A stretch of DNA of 61,800 bases. Origin: CAVYGB01 sp046734815 (GTDB lineage Bacteria; Myxococcota_A; Polyangia; Fen-1088). The translations under genes and the position numbers were made by a program. The DNA lies in assembly GCA_046734815.1 (NCBI GenBank), contig JBKPRZ010000223.1, positions 1-61,800 of the forward strand, written 5' to 3'. Below the pieces are notes generated by a model. It was not told where the DNA came from. It saw only the letters and a list, made by a program, of their open reading frames with translations, and did not search any database. This document shows, piece after piece, positions 15,792-24,400 of the stretch; within the stretch, counting starts at the first letter, position 1, and each line of letters begins with the position of its first letter.

Positions 15792-16520
15792 ATGTCTCGA
15801 GCTCGCTTCGGCGTCCCGGTCCTCCTGGCGGCGTCGGCCGTCGGCAGCTTCCTCGGCTTCGCGAGCCCCGCGTTCGCGCAGGGGCAGGCGCTTCCCGAGA
15901 TCAAGGTGAACCTGCCGGCGCCGCCGAACTTCGACATCGCACCGGCGCCGGTGCAACACCCGACCGGGGAATACTCCGTGTACGGCCTGCGCAAGAACAT
16001 GAGCAAGCAGCTCGACAAGGATGTTCGGGTGAAAGGGTACCTCCTTTACCTTTACGAGTGCCCCCCGGAAATCCGCAAATGCAACGAGGAGCAGGACGCG
16101 AAGGCCAAGAAGGAGCGGCGCAAGGCCGCCGCCCACGCCGCCGCCGCTCCTCCCGCCGCGGCCGCGCCCGCCGGTGGCTGCCGTCCCTGCGAGCAGCCGC
16201 ACTTTTTCCTGAGCGACACGCCCAACGGCAAGATGGAGCGAGCGCTGCTGGTGGCCGACTACCCGATCAAGGACTGGAACACCGGCAAGCCCAAGCCGCT
16301 GGCGGTGAAGGCGGGTCAGCAGTACGTCGTCACCGGCACCTTCACCATCAACTCAATCACCGGCTTCGCCGCCTCCAACGGGCTGCTGGTGCACAAGCGG
16401 ACCGAGGAGGCCGGGGGCAAGATCGTCGCCGAGGGCAACGCCGTCCTGCCGCCCGAGGCGCAGACCATCCAGCTGGAAGGCAAGCCGCCCGAGCCGCTGT
16501 CGGTGGGCAAGAAGAAGTAG
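15792..16520 (+). CDS. Exported protein with possible OB-like fold
   Basis: This 242-residue protein begins with ATG 15792 behind a good AAGGAG. The signal peptide is likely cleaved after FASPAFA. The mature part has a region with DVRVKGYLLYLYECPPEIRK, then a Lys/Ala/Pro-rich insert, then HFFLSDTPNGK and QYVVTGTFTINSITGF. That alternation of strands resembles periplasmic OB-fold proteins, but this is a structural impression only. A Cys pair (CRPC) may bind metal or form a disulfide. It is divergent from the binding-protein gene and convergent with the TPR gene that follows 13 bases later. Confidence 0.75.
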   Translation: MSRARFGVPVLLAASAVGSFLGFASPAFAQGQALPEIKVNLPAPPNFDIAPAPVQHPTGEYSVYGLRKNMSKQLDKDVRVKGYLLYLYECPPEIRKCNEEQDAKAKKERRKAAAHAAAAPPAAAAPAGGCRPCEQPHFFLSDTPNGKMERALLVADYPIKDWNTGKPKPLAVKAGQQYVVTGTFTINSITGFAASNGLLVHKRTEEAGGKIVAEGNAVLPPEAQTIQLEGKPPEPLSVGKKK

Positions 16521-16533
16521 CCCCAACACCGGC

Positions 16534-17202
16534 TCAGAGCCCCAGCGGGAACCGCAGCGACAGCGGCGGCAGCATGGGCGGCGGCTTCGGCTTCTCCATC
16601 CAGCAGCCGTCCGCCGGGCACGAGGGGCCGCGGGTCAGCGCGAACACGGTGCCGGCGATCCCGGCCGTGACCACGCCGGCCATCACACCCCAGACCCAGG
16701 GATTGCGCAGCCAGTTCGAGGAGGCGGGCGCGGGCTCGGGCACTGGTGCGGACACCAGATCGGGCGCCGCCGAGGAGACCGGCTGCGGCAGGGGGGGCGG
16801 CGCCGGCTGCGGCGGCCGGCTGGGCTGTAGTGGGAGCTCCTGCACCGTGAGCGCGTCGTCGATGGTCCTGATCAGGTCCTCGACCATCGGCCGCTGGGGC
16901 GTGGTGGGGTCGGTGCGGAGCAGCTTCTCGTAAGCCGCCTTGGCCCGGCGCAGGTCCTGGGCCCGCCGGTAGCTGTGGCCGATGTTCAGGAGGAACAGCG
17001 GCCGGGCATCGGCCTCGTAGCCGGCCTCGAACTCGCGGGCCGCCTCCAGGAAACGGCCCTGCTCGTACAGCTTCGAGCCCCGCTCGAAGTGCTGCCGGGC
17101 GGCGGCCTCGCTGTCGCGCGAGGGCAGGGTCTGCGCCGGGGCCGGGACCGCGGCGGCGCTGAGCCAGGCCGCGACCAGCAAGGCGGCCCGCACCGGCTTC
17201 AC
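16534..17202 (-). CDS. Exported TPR protein with C-terminal membrane segment
   Basis: This 222-residue protein starts at GTG 17202, overlapping the stop of the upstream gene as GTGA. It has a signal peptide (cleavage near APAQ), two TPR-like repeats (ARQHFERGSKLYEQGRFLEA and the next unit), a Pro-rich linker and a hydrophobic helix WVWGVMAGVVTAGIAGTVFA. A short tail with two Cys follows. This layout, TPR then Pro linker then a transmembrane helix, is common in myxobacterial envelope proteins of unknown role. The coupling with the TPR-metalloprotease gene suggests they act together. Confidence 0.82.
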   Translation of the reverse strand: MKPVRAALLVAAWLSAAAVPAPAQTLPSRDSEAAARQHFERGSKLYEQGRFLEAAREFEAGYEADARPLFLLNIGHSYRRAQDLRRAKAAYEKLLRTDPTTPQRPMVEDLIRTIDDALTVQELPLQPSRPPQPAPPPLPQPVSSAAPDLVSAPVPEPAPASSNWLRNPWVWGVMAGVVTAGIAGTVFALTRGPSCPADGCWMEKPKPPPMLPPLSLRFPLGL

Positions 17203-18560
17203 TCAAGGCCTCGATCGCGGAGCGAGCCGTCGTCCTCGCCGCGCAGGTGCCCCACCTCGTGCAGCAGGGTCCTCTCGATCGCGCGGTCCAGCTCTTCCGC
17301 GCCGTGTACGCTCCGCAAGATGTTGCGGCGGTAAAGGACGATCGCCCGCGCCGGCACCAGCGAGGCCGGGCTGGTCGCCCGCGCCTCCCCCTCGGTCGGC
17401 AGCGACGCGCCCGAGGTCACGCGGGCCTGGCGGCCGCGAGTCCCGCGCACCGCCACCGCGGCGGCGTCGCCCACCGCCTGCTCGCGCCCCAGGGGCAAGC
17501 CGCGGAACAGGCCCAGGATGGTCGGCGACAGCGGCGGCCGCTCGGCGGTCAGATCTTCCACCGCCGGGATCTCGGCGGTCTCGACCGGAATCCCGTCCAG
17601 ATCGTGCTGCACGTCGCCCGGCAGACGGCCCGTGGTGGCGCGGACCCGGCGCTCGAACTCGGCCGCCGAGATCTCGGGCACCGGGGGAAACGACTTGGGA
17701 TCGCGTCCGGACGCCTCCCGGAACATGCGGTCGGCGTCGACGTCTTGACCTTCGCGCTCGCGGATCAGCGCCAGGTGATAGAGCGCGTGCGCGTGCCCGG
17801 GATCTTTGGCCAGCACGTCCTCGAAGGCGCGGCGGGCGTAACCGAACTTGCACAGCTCGAACCAGGCCACGCCTTGCTCGTAGCGGGCCGACAGGTCGGC
17901 CGGGTTCAGCTTGCGGGCGTGGTTGAGCGGGGTGAGCGCCTGGCCGGCGCGTCCGAGGTCGACCAGCGCCTGCCCCTCGAGCAGCGCCAGGCGGGCGGCC
18001 CTCAGCCGGTTGCGCGCGGCGGCCGTGCGGCGCCCGCGCTGCGCGTACTCCAGGCCGATGCCGGTTCGCTCGGCGCTGGGAGCCAGGCGGTTGACGTACA
18101 GCTCGGCGGCCAGTTCCAGGCACTCGCCGTCGTCGGGCGCGATGGCCAGCGCCAGCGCCAGCGCGTCGCGGGCCTCCTCGAAGCGGCCCAGCCGCATCAG
18201 CGCCAGCGCACGGTTGTGATGCGCCTCCACCGAACGGGGCGCCTGGCGGGCAGCCTCCTCGGCGCAGGCGAGCACACCGGCGAAGTCGTCTTCATCCTGG
18301 TAGGCGCCGGCGCGGTCGAGCAGGTCGTCGACCTGCAGGTCCACCCAGGGCGGAAGCTCGGGAAAACAGCGGCGCAGCGGCCGGACGTCCGGGGTGGCGC
18401 CCCCTTCCCGCTTCGGCGCGCGCACGCCCGCGCGCTGGTCGGCCACGGGCGCGCCCGCCGCGCTGGCCGGCGGCTCGCGATGACAGCCCCCCGAACCGCA
18501 GAGCGCCGCAGCGAACAGGAGAGGGACCGCGGTCGCGAACAGTCTGGGTCCCGCGGACAT
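17199..18560 (-). CDS. TPR lipoprotein with C-terminal minimal metalloprotease (Zincin_1-like) domain
   Basis: This 453-residue protein starts at ATG 18560. The lipobox is GSGGC. The middle has several TPR repeats (for example EAHHNRALALMRLGRFEEAR and HALYHLALIREREGQDVDA). The C-terminus reads RAIVLYRRNILRSV, then HEVGHLRGEDD at residues 434-444. This fits HExxHxxGxxD of minimal metalloproteases (zinc ligands His434, His438 and likely Asp444; catalytic Glu435). Members of that family are usually small single-domain proteins, so fusion to a lipidated TPR array is notable. I infer an envelope protease or zinc protein with a protein-binding arm. An operator-like dyad lies upstream at 18597-18611. 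Confidence 0.8.
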   Translation of the reverse strand: MSAGPRLFATAVPLLFAAALCGSGGCHREPPASAAGAPVADQRAGVRAPKREGGATPDVRPLRRCFPELPPWVDLQVDDLLDRAGAYQDEDDFAGVLACAEEAARQAPRSVEAHHNRALALMRLGRFEEARDALALALAIAPDDGECLELAAELYVNRLAPSAERTGIGLEYAQRGRRTAAARNRLRAARLALLEGQALVDLGRAGQALTPLNHARKLNPADLSARYEQGVAWFELCKFGYARRAFEDVLAKDPGHAHALYHLALIREREGQDVDADRMFREASGRDPKSFPPVPEISAAEFERRVRATTGRLPGDVQHDLDGIPVETAEIPAVEDLTAERPPLSPTILGLFRGLPLGREQAVGDAAAVAVRGTRGRQARVTSGASLPTEGEARATSPASLVPARAIVLYRRNILRSVHGAEELDRAIERTLLHEVGHLRGEDDGSLRDRGLE

Positions 18561-18573
18561 TTCTGACCTGCAT

Positions 18574-18611
18574 ATTATCGCGGTTTTCGCTGCTCTCCCA
18601 GACCGTCTGGG
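18574..18611 (-). promoter_or_regulatory. Promoter with operator-like dyad over the -35 region
   Basis: CCCAGAC-C-GTCTGGG (18597-18611) is a perfect 7-1-7 dyad. On the minus strand it lies about 17 bases upstream of GATAATAT (18579-18572), the likely -10, so it sits where the -35 should be and no good -35 hexamer is visible. The predicted start near 18567 is only a few bases from the ATG at 18560. This suggests regulated, near-leaderless transcription of the TPR-metalloprotease gene. Confidence 0.4.
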
Positions 18612-18630
18612 CGCCGACGCGTGCTTCGCC

Positions 18631-21366
18631 TCAGTGCGCCTCTCCCCACGTGCGCCCGGACCCCACATCCACGACCAGCGGCACGCGCAGTGTATAGACG
18701 TCTTGCATCTCGCGGCGCACCCAGTCGGAGAAACCGGACACCTGCCCTTCGGGCACCTCGAACACCAGCTCGTCGTGGACCGTCAGCAGGAGGCGCGCCT
18801 CTGGCCAGCTGGTCCGTAACCCCGCGTCGACGCGGATCATGGCCAGCTTCAGGATGTCGGCCGCCGATCCCTGGATGGGGGTGTTGCGCGCCACCCGCTC
18901 GGCGTGAGCGCGCTCCTGGGGCCGTCGCGAGAGGATCTCGGGGATGGGCCGCCGCCGGTTCAGCAGAGTGGTGGCGCCGCCGTCGGCGCGCGCGTCGACA
19001 ATCGATCGCTCCATGTAGGCGCGCACGCCGGCGTAACGTTCGAAATAGCTGGCAATGTAGGCCTTGGCGGTGGCGCGCGGAATCCGCAAGGTCTGGGCCA
19101 GCCCGAAATCAGACTGCCCGAACACCAGCCCGAAGTTGATCGCCTTGGCCACCCGCCGCTGGTCGGCGCTGACCTCTGCGGGCGGGACGTTGAACACCTC
19201 GGCAGCGGTGCGCTGGTGGATGTCGGCCCCGGCGCGGAAAGCCTCCAGGAAGGCCGGATCCTGGGAAAAATGGGCCAGGATCCGCAGCTCGATCTGAGAG
19301 TAATCGGCCGAGACGATCTGGAAGCCGGGATCGGCGACGAAGGCCGCGCGGATCCGGCGGCCGACGTCGGTGCGGATGGGAATGTTCTGCAGGTTCGGCT
19401 CGCTGGAAGACAGGCGCCCGGTGGCCGCCACCGCCTGGTTGAAGGTCGTGTGCAGGCGGCCCGTACGCGGATGGACCAGCGCCGGCAACGCTTCGATGTA
19501 GGTGCTCTTGAGCTTGGTCAGGCCCCGGTACTCGACGATCTTGGCCGGGACCTCGTGCAGGGCGGCCAGTTCCTCCAGCACATCGGCATCCGTCGAGGGC
19601 CCGGTCTTGGTCCGCCGGACCACCGGCAGCCCCAGCTTGCCGAACAGCACCTCGCCCAGCTGCTTGGGCGAGCCGATGTTGAAGGTGGTCCCGGCCAGCC
19701 GGTGGATCTCGGCCTCCAGCGCGCGGATGGCGACGTCCAGCTCCTCGCCCAGCCGCTTCAGCTCGCCGCTGTCGATGCGAACGCCCTGCGCTTCCACCCG
19801 GGCCAGCACGCGGGCCAGCGGCAGCTCCAGCTCGCGATACAGCGGCTCGAGGCCGGTTTTCTGGATCACCTGGCGCTGGGCCTCGGCCACCACCAGGGTG
19901 GCGTCGGCTTCCAGGGCCAGCTTCTCGCCCGCCACGTCCGCGCTCACCTCGCCCGGCGCCCGGGCGGCGCGCCCGGTGCCCAGCCAGGCCGGACGCCCGG
20001 ACAGACCGCGCACCCCCACCGCCCCGGCCACCATCTCCAGGTCGTGGCGGGTGCGAGAGGCGTCCAGCAGGTACCCGGCCAGCAGGGTGTCGGCGTCGAC
20101 GCCCTCGAGCGCGTGTCCGCGGAAGGCCAGCATCACCTCCAGGAACTTGCTGTCGTGCACGCTCTTGCGGATGGACGGATCGGCCAGCAGCGGCGCCAGC
20201 CGGGCCAGGGTCTCGGCGCCGCGGGCCAGGCTGGGCTCGCCCAGCAGCCGGTGTCCCAGCGGCACGTAAAAGCGCGGCCCCTCGGGCACCACCACCGCCA
20301 GCCCCACGAAGTCGGCCCGGGTGGCCTCACCCCCCTCGGAGAAGACCGACAGCCCGCAGCGCCCCGCCGCCGACACGACCGCCAGCAAGGTCTGCAGCCC
20401 GACGTCGTCGCGGACCAGCTCGACCGGCGGAGCCACCCGCAGCTCGATGATGTCGACCTCCACCTGGGTGATCATCGAGACCGGCGCGACCGCGGCGGCC
20501 GCATCGGCGGGAAGCTCTTCCAGCTTCTCCTGGGTGATGATCCGGAACATCTCGAACTCGCGCAGCAGCGCCACCATCTCGGGCCGCTCGGGCGGGCGCC
20601 GGCGCAGCTCCTCGAGGTCGGCGGGAACGGGCACGTCCCGGCGCAGGGTCACCAGCTGGTGCGAGACGCGCACCGCCTCGCGGGCGGCCATCAGCGCCTC
20701 ACCTTTCTTTCCCTTCACCTCGGCAGCGTGGGCCAGCACCTCCTCGACCGATCCGTAGCGGTTGACCAGCTCGGCGGCGCCCTTGGGCCCGATGCCCGGA
20801 ACGCCCGGGATGTTGTCGATGCTGTCGCCCTGGATCGCCAGCACGTCCGGCACCAGCGCCGGCGGCACGCCGAATTTCTCCTTCACCTCCGCCGGCCCCA
20901 TGAACCGGTTGCGCATCGTATCCAGCAGGCAGATCCGGTCGTCCACCACCTGCATGAGATCCTTGTCCGAAGAGCAGATCACGACCTTCATCCCCTGCTC
21001 GGCCGCGCGGCAGGCCAGGGTCGCGATCACGTCGTCCGCCTCGACTCCCTCGACCTGGATGCTGGGGATGCGGAAGGTGGAGATCACCCGGTGGACCAGC
21101 TCGACCTGAGAGGCCAGGTCCGCCGGCATGGGCGGCCGGTGGGCCTTGTAGGCGTCGTACAGATCCGAGCGAAAGGTCCGGCCGGGCGCATCGAACACAG
21201 CGCACAGATGGCTGGGACGGTTCTCACGCTCGACCCGCAGGAGCATCTGGCACAGGCCATAGACCGCGCCGGTTGGCAGCCCCCGCGACGTGGTCAGCGG
21301 TGGCAGCGCGTGGTACGCGCGGAACACGAAGTTGAGCGCGTCGACGATGTAGAGACTTTCCTCCAT
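18631..21366 (-). CDS. polA: DNA polymerase I, with degenerate 3'-5' exonuclease site
   Basis: This 911-residue enzyme fills gaps and removes primers in replication and repair. The 5'-3' exonuclease domain is at the N-terminus (RAYHALPPLTTSRGLPTGAV, later IQGDSIDNIPGVPGIGPKGA). The polymerase domain is complete: motif A DYSQIELRILAHF, motif B RRVAKAINFGLVFG and motif C VHDELVFEVP. The middle domain has lost proofreading residues: the DTE-type motif I reads LSVFSEGG and the motif II Asp position is Leu, although an Asp remains in the third motif. Proofreading is therefore probably absent, as in some other bacterial Pol I enzymes. The start is ATG 21366. It is divergent from tamB. Confidence 0.97.
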   Translation of the reverse strand: MEESLYIVDALNFVFRAYHALPPLTTSRGLPTGAVYGLCQMLLRVERENRPSHLCAVFDAPGRTFRSDLYDAYKAHRPPMPADLASQVELVHRVISTFRIPSIQVEGVEADDVIATLACRAAEQGMKVVICSSDKDLMQVVDDRICLLDTMRNRFMGPAEVKEKFGVPPALVPDVLAIQGDSIDNIPGVPGIGPKGAAELVNRYGSVEEVLAHAAEVKGKKGEALMAAREAVRVSHQLVTLRRDVPVPADLEELRRRPPERPEMVALLREFEMFRIITQEKLEELPADAAAAVAPVSMITQVEVDIIELRVAPPVELVRDDVGLQTLLAVVSAAGRCGLSVFSEGGEATRADFVGLAVVVPEGPRFYVPLGHRLLGEPSLARGAETLARLAPLLADPSIRKSVHDSKFLEVMLAFRGHALEGVDADTLLAGYLLDASRTRHDLEMVAGAVGVRGLSGRPAWLGTGRAARAPGEVSADVAGEKLALEADATLVVAEAQRQVIQKTGLEPLYRELELPLARVLARVEAQGVRIDSGELKRLGEELDVAIRALEAEIHRLAGTTFNIGSPKQLGEVLFGKLGLPVVRRTKTGPSTDADVLEELAALHEVPAKIVEYRGLTKLKSTYIEALPALVHPRTGRLHTTFNQAVAATGRLSSSEPNLQNIPIRTDVGRRIRAAFVADPGFQIVSADYSQIELRILAHFSQDPAFLEAFRAGADIHQRTAAEVFNVPPAEVSADQRRVAKAINFGLVFGQSDFGLAQTLRIPRATAKAYIASYFERYAGVRAYMERSIVDARADGGATTLLNRRRPIPEILSRRPQERAHAERVARNTPIQGSAADILKLAMIRVDAGLRTSWPEARLLLTVHDELVFEVPEGQVSGFSDWVRREMQDVYTLRVPLVVDVGSGRTWGEAH

Positions 21367-21470
21367 GAGCCCACCAGATGGGATCCTGGTTACTACCACG
21401 CCGCCGCCCGGACGCCTCGGCCCCACCTTCCAGCCCCCCCGGGCCAGATTTGGCGCTACCCTCATGGGCG

Positions 21471-24400
21471 GTGAAACAGGGGCCCGGCCTTCGGCGATAC
21501 CGGCGCGCCGCCGCCGCCCTCGGGGTGCTGGTGGGTCTGCTGGTCCTGAGCCTGGCCATGGCCACCGCCCTGGTGCGCGGCGAGGCGCTGGCCCGTCTGG
21601 TCCGGTCCACCCTGCCCGCCTTCGCCGGCAAGCTGGAGGTGCGGGCGGTCTACTGGTACCCGCGGCTGTGGCTCGACCTGCTGTCTGACCGGCCGACGCC
21701 CATCGTGGTCGAAGGCCTGCGCATCACCGACCCGGAAGGGGTGGAGGTGCTGCGCGCGCCCCGGCTCGAGCTGAAGGTGCGCCCGCGTTCGGTGATCGGC
21801 GGCCGCGTGTTCTTGCACGACGTCAAGCTGGGGCCGGGCTCTCACTGGCGGTTCGCGCGCATGGCCCGGCAGGACGGAATCGGCTTTCTGGCCTGGTTCA
21901 AGATCGCCGGTGACCGGCCTGCGCAGCCCCCACCGACGGACGCGCCCGCCCAGCCGAGCGAATTCGTCTTCCAGATCGTCAACGCCGACCTCGATGGGCT
22001 GGACGCGGAGTTCGACTTTCCCGGCGCCTGGGGGCTGCTGCTGCGAGACATCCACGCGCCCGCCTCGCTGCTGCTGCAGGGTCCGTTCGTGGGCTGGGAC
22101 GTGCAGAAGCTGGTGGCCCGCAAGGGCGGCTACCTGCGCATCCTCGACGATGTGCTGCCTTTCGACCAGGTCGAGGTCGCCCGGGTGGCCACCACCCGCG
22201 ACTGGCCGGACAACATCTTTCTCGACGTGGCGGCGGCCCGCACCGGGCGGTCGACCCTGCGCGCGCGCGGGATGTTCACCGGCATCTACGGCTACGGGCT
22301 CAAGCCCGGCCAGGTCGCCCCGCCCAGCGGCATCCAGATGCACGCCGAGTTCAGCGACGCCGCGTCGGCGCTGGCGGCGGTGGCCGCCCACCGGAACATC
22401 GCCGGTCTCGGGGTCGGCGGCGACGGCGCCTCCGTCTCGGTGGACCTGCGCGACGCCTTCGAACGGCTGAAGATCGACGGTCGCATCCAGGGCCTGGACG
22501 TCAGCTTCGCCGGCTACGCGGCCAACCGGCTGAGGCTCGAGTTCGCCCTGGATCTGGGCACTCCCATGCACCTGTCGTGCAAGCAGCTGGCCTTCGACTC
22601 ACCCGATGGCGGATCGCTGCAGCTGACAGCCGATCTGCTGGGCCAGAAAGCCCGGGCGGCGCTGCGCTTCTCGCAGTTCGGGGTCGACAGCTACCTGCCC
22701 CTGCGCCTGCGGAAGACCGCCGGCGGCACCTTGCAGGGCGGCTTGCGCCTGGACGCCGATCTGGCGGCGCGATCGGTGCAGCTGGATGGGCTGGACCTGC
22801 GGTTGCAACGGCGCGGGGGCGGTCGCGCGCCCCGGCTGGTGCGGGTGGTCGGTCGCGGAAGCGCCAGCCCGCAGGCCGCGCGCACCGAGGGGATCACCAT
22901 CCAGGTGCCGGGCGGCTCGATCACCGCGCGCGGCCGGTTCGGGATGGCCCGACAGGTGCTGGGCCTGGCCCTGCAGGCCACGGCCACGGACCTGCCGCAG
23001 CTGCTGGCGCTGGCCGGGCTGCCGCCGCTGGCCCGCTCGGCCAAGCTGAACCTGGACCTGCAGGGAAGCGTCGACCGCCCGGCCGCGCAGGGGTCGCTCG
23101 AGGTCCACCAGATCGCCGCGGCTGGCCTGCCTCCCATCCAGGCGTTGCTGGCCACCTTCCGGCTGGAAGAGGGAACCGCTCACCTCGACTCGCTGGCCGC
23201 GGAGGCGTTCGGCGGGCGCATCGAGGCGTCGGGCACGGCCCGGCTGTTCGAGGGTTCGGTCTCGCGCTGGCTCAAGCAGCCGCAGCTGGCGCTGCAGGTG
23301 GTCGGCCGGCAGCTGGAGGTCGGCCGCCTGGTGCCGGGCGACATCCTGCGCGGGCGGGTCGACTTCACCGCCCGGGCCGAGGGCACGCCCCGCGCGCTGC
23401 GGGCCAGCCTGAGCCTGCCGCCCGGCGCGCAGCTGGAGCTGATGGGCGATCCCTGGCGGCTCGCCGGGGTGGAGATCGAGAGCGACCTGCGCACGGTCAA
23501 CGTGCGCTCGCTGCGGCTCGAACGGCTGGCCGGCGGACGGATCGAGCTGGCCGGCCAGATGGCGCTGGCCGGGGACATGCGCTGGGACGTCACGATCAGC
23601 GAGCTGCCCATCGCCGGTCTGCCCGGGGTGAAGGACGCGGGGGTGCCAGTGGCCGGGCGGGTGTCCGGCCGCTTCCAGCTGTCGGGGCGGGCCGAACGCC
23701 CGGTGCTCAGCGGGGACCTGCAGCTGCGCGGCGTGACCGTGCGCGGGACCGCCCTGGGCGACGGCGACCTGCGCTTCTCGCCGACCGACGCGGGCGAGGT
23801 GGCGATGGAGGGCCAGCTGTTCGGGCGCATCGTCCTGGCCGGCACCGCCTCCTACGGACCGCGCGGGCCGCGCGTCAACGCGGTGGCCGATTTCCGCGAC
23901 CTGGTGCTGGAAGAGCTGGTGCCGGAGATGCTGGCGGTGGCGGAGGCGCGGGGACGGGTGACCGGGCGGGTCGGCTTCACGCTCGAGCGCGGCCGCCCCA
24001 GCCTGGACGTGCGCCTGACCGCGCTGGAGCTGTCGGCCGCCCGCGAGGCCTCGGCTCTGGGCACCGGTGGGGCGCGGCGGCTGTCGCTGAGGAACGCCAC
24101 CGACATCCACCTGGAGATGGCCGGGCCAGACCTGGTCCTCCACCCCGCCCGCCTGGTCACCGACGGGCTGGAGTGCCGGCTGGCCGGTGAGGTGCACGGC
24201 GAGCGGCTGAGCGCGCAGGTGTCCGGATCGATCAACCTGGAGCTGCTGCAGCCCTTCCTGACCGATCGGGTCGAGCACCTGGGCGGCGGCGTGGACGTGT
24301 CGCTGCGGCTGTCGGGGACCACCGCGCACCCGCAGGCCGAGGGCAACATCGACATCGCCCGTCCCATCGCCATCAAGCTGCCCACCGTGGATCCGATCTT

